A stretch of 64,000 nt of DNA, from NCBI GenBank assembly GCA_965235095.1, contig OZ249405.1, one strand, 5' to 3'. The DNA comes from Fontibacterium abundans (GTDB lineage: Bacteria; Pseudomonadota; Alphaproteobacteria; Pelagibacterales; Pelagibacteraceae). The notes below the pieces were generated by a model, which made no database searches, was not told where the DNA came from, and saw nothing but the letters and a program-made list of their open reading frames with translations. Position 1 is the first letter of the stretch. Each line of letters starts with the position of its first letter. The position numbers were made by a program, and so were the translations under genes. Shown here piece by piece: positions 9,419 through 17,573 of this stretch.

Positions 9419-10048
9419 ATGGATAAAGATGTTGAGTTTTTTATTAAAAAATTCAATGTTTCACGTGAAACAACAGAAAAATTAAATAAATATAAAGATT
9501 TTATATTAAGCAGTAATAAACTCCTAAATTTGATAGGAAAAACAACAGAAAATCAAATATTTACAAGACATTTTGTAGATTCAGCTCAAATATATGATTT
9601 AATTGAAGATAAATCAGAAATTATTGATCTAGGCTCAGGAGCTGGATTCCCAGGAGTTGTATTAAAAATATTAATGGATAATAACAAAATTCCTGGAAAT
9701 ATTACATTAATTGAAAAAAGTCCAAAAAAATGTAAATTTTTACAAGATTTATCATATAAATTGGGCTTAACTTTAAAGATAGTTAATTTGAAACTAGAAA
9801 ATTTTAAGTTTAATAAAATTTCAACAATAGTTTCAAGGGCATTTAAGAAGACCGTTGATACAATAGATATTCTTTTGAAAAATAATGATAAAATAAGAAA
9901 TATCATATTAATTAAAGGCAAAACTTATCAACAAGAATTAGAAGAGGCAAAAAAAAAATATACTTTTGATGTAGAAAAATTTAGAAGCATCACATCAGAT
10001 GAATCTTATATTCTTAAAATTAGTAATATTAAACCTAATGCAACTTGA
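9419..10048 (+). CDS. rsmG: 16S rRNA (guanine527-N7)-methyltransferase RsmG
   Basis: RsmG methylates G527 of 16S rRNA using S-adenosylmethionine. The 209-residue protein has the Rossmann SAM motif IIDLGSGAGFPGVVLKI and a FTRHFVDS segment typical of GidB. Residues Asn13-Thr18 (NVSRET) are encoded by a perfect parS palindrome, listed separately; the peptide is also a common RsmG sequence, so DNA and protein constraints coincide. It starts 3 bases after mnmG and ends 8 bases before parA. Length and motifs are normal, so the protein is expected to be functional despite carrying the centromere site. Confidence 0.95.
   Translation: MDKDVEFFIKKFNVSRETTEKLNKYKDFILSSNKLLNLIGKTTENQIFTRHFVDSAQIYDLIEDKSEIIDLGSGAGFPGVVLKILMDNNKIPGNITLIEKSPKKCKFLQDLSYKLGLTLKIVNLKLENFKFNKISTIVSRAFKKTVDTIDILLKNNDKIRNIILIKGKTYQQELEEAKKKYTFDVEKFRSITSDESYILKISNIKPNAT
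9457..9472. promoter_or_regulatory. parS: Chromosomal parS centromere site inside rsmG
   Basis: The 16-base sequence TGTTTCACGTGAAACA is a perfect inverted repeat and exactly the bacterial parS consensus recognised by chromosomal ParB. It lies about 0.6 kb upstream of parA within the N-terminal codons of rsmG. ParB should load here and slide as a CTP-dependent clamp to form the partition complex. I saw no other perfect copy in the window; a whole-genome search would show whether more exist. Confidence 0.93.
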
Positions 10049-10056
10049 AGTTGTAA

Positions 10057-10857
10057 ATGCCTAGGATAATTTCTGTCATAAATCAGAAGGGTGGAGTTGG
10101 TAAAACTACCACAGCAATTAATCTGGCCGCAGGGCTTGCTCTTAAAAATTATAAAGTTTTGCTTATTGATCTTGACCCTCAGGGCAATGCTTCAACAGGA
10201 GTTGGGATTAATCAGAGCGAAAGAGAAAAATCTATTTATGATTTACTAATAAAAAAAGATTCTTTTTTTGAATGTTTAAAAAAAACTAAGATAGAAAATT
10301 TAAGCATCATACCAGCAAATGCTGATCTATCAGGACTTGAAACTGAAGTCGCAAATAATTCTCAAAAAGCTTTTTTATTAAAAAATATTATTGATGATCC
10401 TGTAAACAAGTTAGAAAAAGAGAAATTTTCATACATTATAATAGATTGCCCTCCGTCGCTTAGTCTTCTTACGATCATGTCTCTAGTCATTTCTGATTCA
10501 TTAGTTGTTCCATTACAAACAGAGTTTTTTGCGTTAGAGGGTTTAAGTCAATTAGTAAAAACAATCGACCGTATAAAAATTAATTTAAATCCAAATTTAC
10601 AAATACAAGGCATAGTCCTAACAATGTATGATAAGCGAAATAAGCTTTGTGCTGATGTTGAAAAAGAGGGAAGAAACTTTTTTGGAAATAAGGTTTACAA
10701 TACAAACATACCTCGAAATGTAAGAATTTCAGAAGCACCATCATTTGGAATGCCAGTTATTTTGTATGATAAAAATTGCACTGGTTCTTTAGCTTATAAC
10801 CAGTTTGTTGATGAATTTTTAAGTAGAGAAAATTTAGAAGAAAAAAAAGTTGCTTAA
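10057..10857 (+). CDS. parA: Chromosome partitioning ATPase ParA
   Basis: ParA is the ATPase that moves ParB-parS complexes and so segregates newly replicated origins. The 266-residue protein has the deviant Walker A motif KGGVGKTTT (11-19) with the signature Lys11, the LLIDLDPQGNAS switch region (35-46, Asp40), the DCPPSLSLLT Walker B and a basic C-terminal DNA-binding surface. It has no N-terminal helix-turn-helix, so it is the chromosomal (Soj-like) type, not a plasmid type Ia ParA. It sits 8 bases after rsmG and abuts parB with no spacer. Confidence 0.97.
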   Translation: MPRIISVINQKGGVGKTTTAINLAAGLALKNYKVLLIDLDPQGNASTGVGINQSEREKSIYDLLIKKDSFFECLKKTKIENLSIIPANADLSGLETEVANNSQKAFLLKNIIDDPVNKLEKEKFSYIIIDCPPSLSLLTIMSLVISDSLVVPLQTEFFALEGLSQLVKTIDRIKINLNPNLQIQGIVLTMYDKRNKLCADVEKEGRNFFGNKVYNTNIPRNVRISEAPSFGMPVILYDKNCTGSLAYNQFVDEFLSRENLEEKKVA

Positions 10858-11724
10858 ATGATTGGAAATAAATTTAAAGGTTTAGGAAAAGGTTTGTCAG
10901 CATTAATGGGGGACATTCCTCCAGAAAATGTTCAAACTAAAAGTTCCTCAGAAAAAATTCCTATACATTTTGTATATGCAAATCCATCTCAACCAAGAAA
11001 GAATTTTAATCAAGAATTATTAAACGAACTTTCTGAGTCAATAAAGGAACAAGGAATTATTCAGCCAATATTAGTTAGAAAAAAAGCAGAAGACAAATAT
11101 GAAATTGTCGCTGGAGAAAGAAGATGGAGAGCAGCTCAACTTGCAAAAATTCATGAAGTGCCAGTTATTATTTTAAATGTTGATGACAAGAAATCCTTAG
11201 AATTTGCAATATTAGAAAATATTCAAAGATCTGATTTAAACGGAATAGAAGAAGCTTTGGGTTATGATAATTTAGTAAAAAAATTTGGATATTCTCAAGA
11301 AACATTATCAAAAATTTTAGGAAAAAGTAGAAGTCATATTGCTAATACGCTTAGGCTTGCGGGATTGCCAGAAGAAATAAAAAAGATGATTTCAGACGGG
11401 TTGTTAACAGCAGGACACGCAAGATGTTTAGTCAATGTTCCTGATAATGTTAGACTTGCAAAAATAATAGTTAACAAGAATCTTTCTGTAAGGCAGGCTG
11501 AATTTTTAGTTAAAAAAGAGCAAGTTTTTTTAGGTTCAAAAAGAATTCCAAAGAATAATAAAGATACAAATATAAAATCTTTAGAGAGTGATCTCGGACT
11601 TTTGATGGGAATAAAAGTGGATATTAAAAATAAAAAGAATAATTCTGGAGAAATTAAATTTTCTTATAAGAATCTTGATCAGTTAAATAAAATTATTAGC
11701 GTTCTTAAGGGCTATTTTAGATAG
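10858..11724 (+). CDS. parB: Chromosome partitioning CTPase and parS-binding protein ParB
   Basis: ParB binds parS, hydrolyses CTP and slides along DNA as a clamp. The 288-residue protein begins with the KGLGKGLSALMGD segment typical of ParA-stimulating tails, has the CTP-binding GERRWRA box (86-92) and the ENIQRSDLNGIEEA motif (120-133), then a helix-turn-helix (about 143-167, YSQETLSKILGKSRSHIAN) and a C-terminal dimerisation domain. Its stop lies 42 bases inside the oppositely oriented holA, so the last 13 codons or so are double-coding. Target parS is within the same operon, in rsmG. Confidence 0.97.
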   Translation: MIGNKFKGLGKGLSALMGDIPPENVQTKSSSEKIPIHFVYANPSQPRKNFNQELLNELSESIKEQGIIQPILVRKKAEDKYEIVAGERRWRAAQLAKIHEVPVIILNVDDKKSLEFAILENIQRSDLNGIEEALGYDNLVKKFGYSQETLSKILGKSRSHIANTLRLAGLPEEIKKMISDGLLTAGHARCLVNVPDNVRLAKIIVNKNLSVRQAEFLVKKEQVFLGSKRIPKNNKDTNIKSLESDLGLLMGIKVDIKNKKNNSGEIKFSYKNLDQLNKIISVLKGYFR

Positions 11725-12705
11725 GTTTTGCGTTAAAAAATAATAAAATTGAGTATCTTGGCTTAAATCATTTCTCTTAAATTCAGTTTCAATAATATTT
11801 AAATTACTAAGAAATTTTTTAAGATTATTAGCGCTCCAAATTTTTAAGATATTTTTTATTCTATCCTTGTCTTTCCAAAAAATAGGTGGCTTGTAACTTT
11901 CAATTCTTTCATCTATTGAAAGATTTTTATTATTCTTTTGTATATCAAGAATTTTAATTATGAATGACCTTAGAATAATAATAATTTCTATGAAATTTTT
12001 TTCATAATTAGACATATTGGATATAAATTCATTAATATTCTTTGCATTTTTGGATAGTAAAATATCAATAATTTCATCGTTCTTTTTTAGATCTACATCG
12101 GTACAAATTTCTTCGATGATTTGATCTGTAATCTTTCCTGAATTTTTATATAGAGTTAATTTTTCAATTACTTCTTTTATCTTTGATCTTTTCAAAGAAG
12201 ATGAATTTATAATAGTTTCATTTTGAGAATCCGGTAATTGAATATTGTTTGTCTGTAGTTGTTGTGTAAGAAATTTTTTTATATCAAATTTAGTTTCTTG
12301 ATAACAAGGAATGCAAATAGCTAATTTATCGTATTCTCCAAATTGTCTTAATTTTGAATTCTTTAAAAGTATTTTAGAGTTCAGAATAATAATATTATCA
12401 CTAATATTATTTTTTAATTCATTAATGATTTCTAATATTTTGTCAGAACAGTTTTTAATTATTGAAATATTTTTATTATCATCAAACAATGATCCGTTTA
12501 GATAGTAATTAATAATATTGTCTGGATTTTTCATTATATCTTCTTCAAAAAAAGATTTTGATATTTTTTTATCTTCTATAAATTTAGATGTAATTTGTTG
12601 GTTTAAATCATTAATCAAATCTTGATTTTCTCCATACAAAAGAATTACTTTCTCTTTAAAAAAATCTTTTTTTTTTAGAAGTATCTCTTGTGATTTTAAG
12701 AGCAT
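11683..12705 (-). CDS. holA: DNA polymerase III delta subunit HolA
   Basis: HolA is the clamp-loader subunit that opens the beta sliding clamp. The 340-residue protein has the HolA layout: an N-terminal segment with VILLYGENQDLINDLNQQI (a degenerate nucleotide-binding site), a central region with IIILNSKILLKNSKLRQF and a helical C-terminal collar. Sequence conservation in this family is low, so context matters: it lies between lptE and parB, the usual alphaproteobacterial leuS-lptE-holA order. The last 42 bases overlap the end of parB on the other strand. lptE ends 5 bases upstream. Confidence 0.85.
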   Translation of the reverse strand: MLLKSQEILLKKKDFFKEKVILLYGENQDLINDLNQQITSKFIEDKKISKSFFEEDIMKNPDNIINYYLNGSLFDDNKNISIIKNCSDKILEIINELKNNISDNIIILNSKILLKNSKLRQFGEYDKLAICIPCYQETKFDIKKFLTQQLQTNNIQLPDSQNETIINSSSLKRSKIKEVIEKLTLYKNSGKITDQIIEEICTDVDLKKNDEIIDILLSKNAKNINEFISNMSNYEKNFIEIIIILRSFIIKILDIQKNNKNLSIDERIESYKPPIFWKDKDRIKNILKIWSANNLKKFLSNLNIIETEFKRNDLSQDTQFYYFLTQNLSKIALKNANNFI

Positions 12706-12710
12706 TTAAA

Positions 12711-13175
12711 CTAATTTAATGAGACTTTAGATTTAAATAAAATATTTTGAATTATAGAATCTAATAATAATCTTTTTTCATTATTTTTTACTAGAATATT
12801 ATTTGATAAATTATCGGTTACAGAAACTCTTTTATCTTTTGTTATCGCATCTTGGTATATTACAACCCCGTTTTTATCTTGAAATTGATAGCTTACTGTC
12901 AATTTAAGTATTTCTTCCGTAGATATTCCTCTTGAATCAACAAGAGAGCTTTCTGCTGTATCATAAATTTGAGCTTTAAATATATAAGCGTTCAAATTTT
13001 TTTCTTCCTTTTTAAAATTTAATTTTTGCTCTAAATTAAAAGCTAGATCTTTATCACCGACTATTTCTGATTTAGAAATAATTACTTGTTTAGAATTTCC
13101 AGTATATATAGGCGAGAAACCACAATGAGTTAAAGCAACTGAAATTATAATAGCTAAAAAAAATTTATTTATCAT
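12711..13175 (-). CDS. lptE: LPS-assembly lipoprotein LptE-like
   Basis: LptE plugs the LptD barrel that inserts lipopolysaccharide in the outer membrane. From ATG 13175 the protein has 154 residues with a lipoprotein signal ending in LTHC (Cys18) followed by GFSPIY, a common start of mature alphaproteobacterial LptE. The rest has the expected alpha-beta strands (VGDKDLAFNLEQKL, YIFKAQIYDTAESSLVD, ILKLTVSYQF). A TTG three codons upstream is possible but the ATG gives a cleaner signal peptide. The start overlaps the end of leuS by 11 bases, arguing for co-translation. Confidence 0.83.
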   Translation of the reverse strand: MINKFFLAIIISVALTHCGFSPIYTGNSKQVIISKSEIVGDKDLAFNLEQKLNFKKEEKNLNAYIFKAQIYDTAESSLVDSRGISTEEILKLTVSYQFQDKNGVVIYQDAITKDKRVSVTDNLSNNILVKNNEKRLLLDSIIQNILFKSKVSLN

Positions 13176-15696
13176 TAGTAACAATATTAAGCAGTTTATT
13201 TTTTATAAAAATCTTTTTAATTATATTTTTTTCATCTAATATAACTTTAATATTTTTAATTGCTAAGGATTTACTAAAAATATTTTCTTCACTTTCATCA
13301 TTAATAGCGTTGATAATGGCCCTTTTTTTACCGTTTATTTGAATTACAACATCAAAGTGATCTTTTTTTATAAGAGTATTTTCAATCTTAGGCCACTCTT
13401 GTGAACTTAGATTATTTTCTTTTGTAATTTTTTCCCAGCATTCATTTGCGATGTAAGGAATGAAGGCAGATATAATAATTAAATATTTTTTATAAGCATT
13501 GATAATGTCCTCCTCATTTAAGGTTTTTTTATCAATTTCTTCACTAAGATTATTTAAAAAAATATAAAGCTTAGCAACTGCAACATTGATATGAAATTTT
13601 TCTATACATTCTGTGATTTCTTTTATTAGGATATTTGTTTTAATTAAAAAACTATTGTCAGTTTCTTCTTTTTCTTTTTTATAAATTTTTATTTTTTCAC
13701 AAACACGCCATATTTTTTGTATGTATTTAAATGCACCCTGAATGCCGCTGTCACTCCATTGGATATCTCGATCCGGAGGACTATCTGATAATATGAACCA
13801 TCTTACAGCATCTGCACCATAAATTTTAATAATATCATCGGGATCAACAATGTTTTTCTTAGATTTAGACATGGCCTGACTGTCTCCTTTTAAAATCTTT
13901 TCTTTATTATTTAAAAAATAAGATCCATTTTTTTCAATAACTTCTTTTGGAAAAACCCATTTACCTTTTTCTGTTTTAAAAGTTGGATGACATACCATTC
14001 CTTGAGTAAAGAGATTTTTAAAAGGTTCAGAAACTTTTAATTTAAATTCATCTTGTAGCGCTAGAGTAAAGAATCTTGAATATAAAAGATGAAGTATGGC
14101 GTGTTCAACGCCGCCAATATATTGATCTACTGGCATCCAATAATTGGCTTCATCTACATTAAAAGGTCGCACATTTTCTTTCGGGGAACAGAAACGAAGA
14201 AAATACCAAGAGGAATCTACAAATGTATCAAGCGTATCGGTTTCACGAATAGCTTTCATTCCGGTTTCTGGACATTTTGTAAATTTCCATGTGGGATGAT
14301 TCTCCAATGGATTTCCTGATTTATTAAAATCTACATCTTTAGGTAATTCGACAGGCAGATCTTTTTCTGGAACTAAAATAACCTCCCCATCCTCTCTGTA
14401 CATAATTGGAATTGGACATCCCCAATATCTTTGTCTGGATATTCCCCAGTCTTTAAGACGATAAATTATTTTAGAATTTCCTATTCCTCTATCCTCTATT
14501 TTTTTAATCGCAAATTTTTTTGCATCTTCAACACTTAAATCATTAAGAAAATCTGAATTAATAATATAACCATCCTCAGTGTATGCCTGATCATGAATTA
14601 TGATAGATTTGGATTTATTAGGACTTACGACGGGAATTATTTCTAGATTATATTTTTTGGCAAATTCTAAGTCTCTCTGATCGTGTGCTGGACAACCAAA
14701 TATAGCTCCAGTTCCATAATCCATGAGTATAAAATTAGCCACATAGATTGGTATTTTTTTATTTAAAAAAGGATGTGAGGCAAAAAATGAAGTTTTAAAA
14801 CCTAATTTTTCATTTTTAGACAAAGTTGACTCTGTACCAATATTTTTTAAAGCAAGTTCTTTAAAATCTTGAAAATTTTTTTCATTCTTAAAACACTCAG
14901 TAAAAGGATGATCAGGGGCAATAGCAATAAACGAAGCTCCAAATATTGTGTCTGGTCGTGTGGTAAAAATTTTAATTTTAGTATTTTTAAAATCTGAAAT
15001 AAAATCAACCTCGCAACCTACAGATTTCCCAATCCAGTTTTTTTGCATTAATCTCACTTTTTCTGGCCAGCCCTTTAAATCATCAAGGGATCTTAATAAT
15101 TGATCAGAATATTTTGTAATATTTAAAAACCATTGATTTAATTCTTTTTTCTCAACGATTGCTCCAGACCTCCATCCCTTGCCATCAATCACTTGTTCAT
15201 TTGCAAGAACTGTATTGTCAATAGGATCCCAGTTGACATAACTTTTCTTTTTATAAGCAATTCCTTTTTTAAAAAGGAGAGAAAATAAAATTTGTTGATG
15301 TTTGTAATATGAAGAATCACAAGTAGAAATTTCTTTATCCCAATCAATGGACAATCCTAAACACTTTAATTGTTTTTTCATTGTGGAGATATTTTTTAAT
15401 GTCCAATCTTTTGGATGCAGATTATTTTGTATTGCCGCGTTCTCAGCTGGAAGACCAAAGGCATCCCAACCCATTGGATGCAAAACATTGTAACCATTTA
15501 ATCTTTTGAAATTAGCTATAATGTCACCCAATGTATAATTTCTGACATGCCCCATATGAATATTTCCAGATGGATAAGGAAACATTTCAAGGCAATAAAA
15601 TTTTTTTATTAAATTTTTTTTAGTTTTAAATACTTGATTTTTTTCAAAAAAGGATTGCCACTTACTTTCAACGACTAAAGGATTATAATTTTCCAT
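13165..15696 (-). CDS. leuS: Leucyl-tRNA synthetase
   Basis: This class I synthetase charges tRNA-Leu. The 843-residue protein has the HIGH-type signature HMGH at 47-50 in YPSGNIHMGHVRNYTLGD, the CP1 editing domain (FTTRPDTIFGASF and YGTGAIFGCPAHDQRD with the editing Asp), the WGCPIPIMY segment and the KMSKS-type loop AMSKSKKN near residue 608. The first Lys of the KMSKS box is Ala here, while the following catalytic Lys is kept. Length is close to the bacterial norm (about 860). A ribosome-binding AAAGGA lies just upstream of the ATG. It leads the leuS-lptE-holA operon. Confidence 0.97.
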   Translation of the reverse strand: MENYNPLVVESKWQSFFEKNQVFKTKKNLIKKFYCLEMFPYPSGNIHMGHVRNYTLGDIIANFKRLNGYNVLHPMGWDAFGLPAENAAIQNNLHPKDWTLKNISTMKKQLKCLGLSIDWDKEISTCDSSYYKHQQILFSLLFKKGIAYKKKSYVNWDPIDNTVLANEQVIDGKGWRSGAIVEKKELNQWFLNITKYSDQLLRSLDDLKGWPEKVRLMQKNWIGKSVGCEVDFISDFKNTKIKIFTTRPDTIFGASFIAIAPDHPFTECFKNEKNFQDFKELALKNIGTESTLSKNEKLGFKTSFFASHPFLNKKIPIYVANFILMDYGTGAIFGCPAHDQRDLEFAKKYNLEIIPVVSPNKSKSIIIHDQAYTEDGYIINSDFLNDLSVEDAKKFAIKKIEDRGIGNSKIIYRLKDWGISRQRYWGCPIPIMYREDGEVILVPEKDLPVELPKDVDFNKSGNPLENHPTWKFTKCPETGMKAIRETDTLDTFVDSSWYFLRFCSPKENVRPFNVDEANYWMPVDQYIGGVEHAILHLLYSRFFTLALQDEFKLKVSEPFKNLFTQGMVCHPTFKTEKGKWVFPKEVIEKNGSYFLNNKEKILKGDSQAMSKSKKNIVDPDDIIKIYGADAVRWFILSDSPPDRDIQWSDSGIQGAFKYIQKIWRVCEKIKIYKKEKEETDNSFLIKTNILIKEITECIEKFHINVAVAKLYIFLNNLSEEIDKKTLNEEDIINAYKKYLIIISAFIPYIANECWEKITKENNLSSQEWPKIENTLIKKDHFDVVIQINGKKRAIINAINDESEENIFSKSLAIKNIKVILDEKNIIKKIFIKNKLLNIVTNDK

Positions 15697-15706
15697 CCTT
15701 TAAAAA

Positions 15707-16237
15707 CTACTTTTTTTCTTTTTTAGCTTCTTCAATTTTTAAAGTACGGGCGGAAGCAATAATGCTCTCTTTAATAGAGCTTGCAAAGTTTTGATCAAGA
15801 GTTGAATTTGAGCAGCGCTCTGCAGTTTCACAAATTTTTTTATGAGCTATTATTTTAATTGACTCTGATCTTAGCTCGTTATTTAAAAACTGAACTGAAA
15901 TTTTTATTTGCTCCTTAGGATTATTAGTTTGTGAATACCAATCATAAATAATAACCCCTCCACTATAATCAGCATTAAGTAACGGTAAAAAGTCTAAGGA
16001 TTTTAGTGTGGCTCGCCATAATACATTTGAACTTGCAAATTCAAAGTTCCCGCTTCCAGAACCTTTTCCAATTTTATTTATATCCCCAAAAATTCCACCA
16101 CCTTTATCTGCAAATTCTCTTGCTCTTTTATCGGGATTTGGCTCCATTCTTATAACTTCACCAGTAGCCACGTCTTTTTTTGCACATGCAAATAAAAAAA
16201 AAAGAGATAAAATAATTGAGATTTTAAGACTATTCAT
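15707..16237 (-). CDS. DUF3576-type outer-membrane lipoprotein of unknown function
   Basis: The 176-residue protein from ATG 16237 has a lipoprotein signal (hydrophobic core then FLFAC, Cys18) and a soluble domain with a Gly-rich turn (GGGIFGDINKIGKGSGSG) and the segment NVLWRATLKSLDFLPLLNADYSGG that I recall as characteristic of DUF3576, a family found next to leuS in alphaproteobacteria. The start at 16237 is preferred over the open frame to 16273 because it places the basic residue and hydrophobic stretch correctly. It ends 10 bases before leuS and is probably the first gene of that operon. Molecular function is not known. Confidence 0.8.
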   Translation of the reverse strand: MNSLKISIILSLFFLFACAKKDVATGEVIRMEPNPDKRAREFADKGGGIFGDINKIGKGSGSGNFEFASSNVLWRATLKSLDFLPLLNADYSGGVIIYDWYSQTNNPKEQIKISVQFLNNELRSESIKIIAHKKICETAERCSNSTLDQNFASSIKESIIASARTLKIEEAKKEKK

Positions 16238-16300
16238 AAAATTTATAATTTTTAAAATATACAAAAAATCCAATAAATTAAAGATATTTAACTAAAAATG

Positions 16301-16309
16301 TGATATAAA
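16301..16309 (+). promoter_or_regulatory. Probable extended -10 promoter for the porin transcript
   Basis: TGATATAAA fits an extended -10 element (TGn followed by TATAAA) and lies in the largest gap of the window (16238-16433), 125 bases upstream of the porin start. I see no good -35 element, as is common for extended -10 promoters. Initiation would fall near 16316. The remaining gap is A-rich with no clear hairpin. Confidence 0.4.
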
Positions 16310-16433
16310 TACAACAATGAATAAGAAAAAATTCAAATATCTAAAATATAAGACAAAAGAGAGATGGATATTGGTAGAAAGTTACGTGCGTTAGTTAATT
16401 ACTAACAAATTAAACAATAAATAATAAATAAAC

Positions 16434-17513
16434 ATGAAAAAACTATTGTTAACAAGTGCATTAGCTGGAGCAACTTTAGTTGCAAGCAATGCGATTGCTC
16501 AAACAACTGTATCTGGTAATTTAGATATATCGTTTAAAGCAATTTCAGGTGAAAGCGCTTCGACAGGAACAGGTTCTGCTGCGTCACACCGAGGCTTTGG
16601 TAAAGAAGCTCAATTAAACATCCAGAATAAAGGAAAACTAAGCAACGGTATGGATTATGCTGCTGGTTTTGCAATTGAGGATGATGGTAACCAGGGCACT
16701 ACTATTTTTAATGAAAATACTTTCATTAACTTTACGTCTGGATCAACAACTTTGACTTTAAGCCAAGATCATATCCAAAACAGCGATAGAACTCTTGCTA
16801 CTTTTGTTGGTTTACCTCCTCAAGATATAAGTAATACAAGTAACACATCTCAGGTAACTACAGATGGTTTCATAGGTGGACCTGGTGCAGATCCTGCACA
16901 AGCTTTTGGTGTTGGAATAATTCAAGCTACACCAATGGGAAATTTCTCAGCACTTTACGTACCTAGCAATTCAGGTGCTGCTGGTGATGCCTATGGTGCA
17001 GAAAACGGCACAAGAGATAACGCTGATGAGTCTGCATATGAATTAGGATTTGTGGGTGGACTTGGAGTAAAAGGTTTATCTGCTCATGCTTTCATGAACA
17101 AAGAAAGCAAAGCGAACGCTGATACAAGAGATGTTAAAGGTCAAAACTTTGGTGTTTCTTATAATTTTGGCCAAATTACTGCAGGTTATAACTATAAAAA
17201 ATCTGAGTTTGGTACAAAAGGAAATGCAGCTGCATTTGGTGCTACTCCAGTAAGTGATACTAAACAGCATGAATATGGTTTAGCGTTTGCAGTATCACCA
17301 ACGCTTACAATTGGTGCTAACTATGCCAAAGCAGAAAATAACGGAACTGGTGCAAAAGCTGATGCTGATAGCAAAAGTTTAGCAGTTGGTTACAATTTAG
17401 GCGCTGTAGTTTTATCAGCACAAGTTGCTCAGCAAGAAAACATTGATTTTGCTACTGGTACGACAGCAAAAGATATTGATGTGCTTTATTTAAGAGCTTC
17501 AACAAAGTTTTAA
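16434..17513 (+). CDS. Major outer-membrane porin (Gram-negative porin family)
   Basis: The 359-residue protein has a typical signal peptide (MKKLLLTSALAGATLVASNAIAQ, cleavage after AQ near 23) and a mature part rich in Gly/Ser/Thr and alternating residues, such as TTVSGNLDISFKA, ATLTIGANYAKAEN-like repeats and SLAVGYNLGAVVLSAQVAQ, ending in Phe (STKF) as outer-membrane barrels do. It is probably a trimeric 16-strand general porin for small-solute uptake. Base composition is less A/T-extreme with many GGT/GCT codons, suggesting high expression. It has its own promoter region and a strong terminator, consistent with an abundant monocistronic message. No clear Shine-Dalgarno sequence is visible. 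Confidence 0.88.
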   Translation: MKKLLLTSALAGATLVASNAIAQTTVSGNLDISFKAISGESASTGTGSAASHRGFGKEAQLNIQNKGKLSNGMDYAAGFAIEDDGNQGTTIFNENTFINFTSGSTTLTLSQDHIQNSDRTLATFVGLPPQDISNTSNTSQVTTDGFIGGPGADPAQAFGVGIIQATPMGNFSALYVPSNSGAAGDAYGAENGTRDNADESAYELGFVGGLGVKGLSAHAFMNKESKANADTRDVKGQNFGVSYNFGQITAGYNYKKSEFGTKGNAAAFGATPVSDTKQHEYGLAFAVSPTLTIGANYAKAENNGTGAKADADSKSLAVGYNLGAVVLSAQVAQQENIDFATGTTAKDIDVLYLRASTKF

Positions 17514-17537
17514 TTATCTAAATAATTAATTCAAATT

Positions 17538-17573
17538 AAACCCGCTTACATTAAATTGTAGGCGGGTTTTTTT
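17538..17573 (+). terminator. Rho-independent terminator of the porin gene
   Basis: AACCCGC-T-TACA pairs with TGTA-G-GCGGGTT around the loop TTAAAT, followed by a run of seven or more T. It is the only strong G+C-rich hairpin terminator in the window. It overlaps the last codons and stop of the convergent ThiE/TenI-like gene (stop at 17546-17548). Confidence 0.93.
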
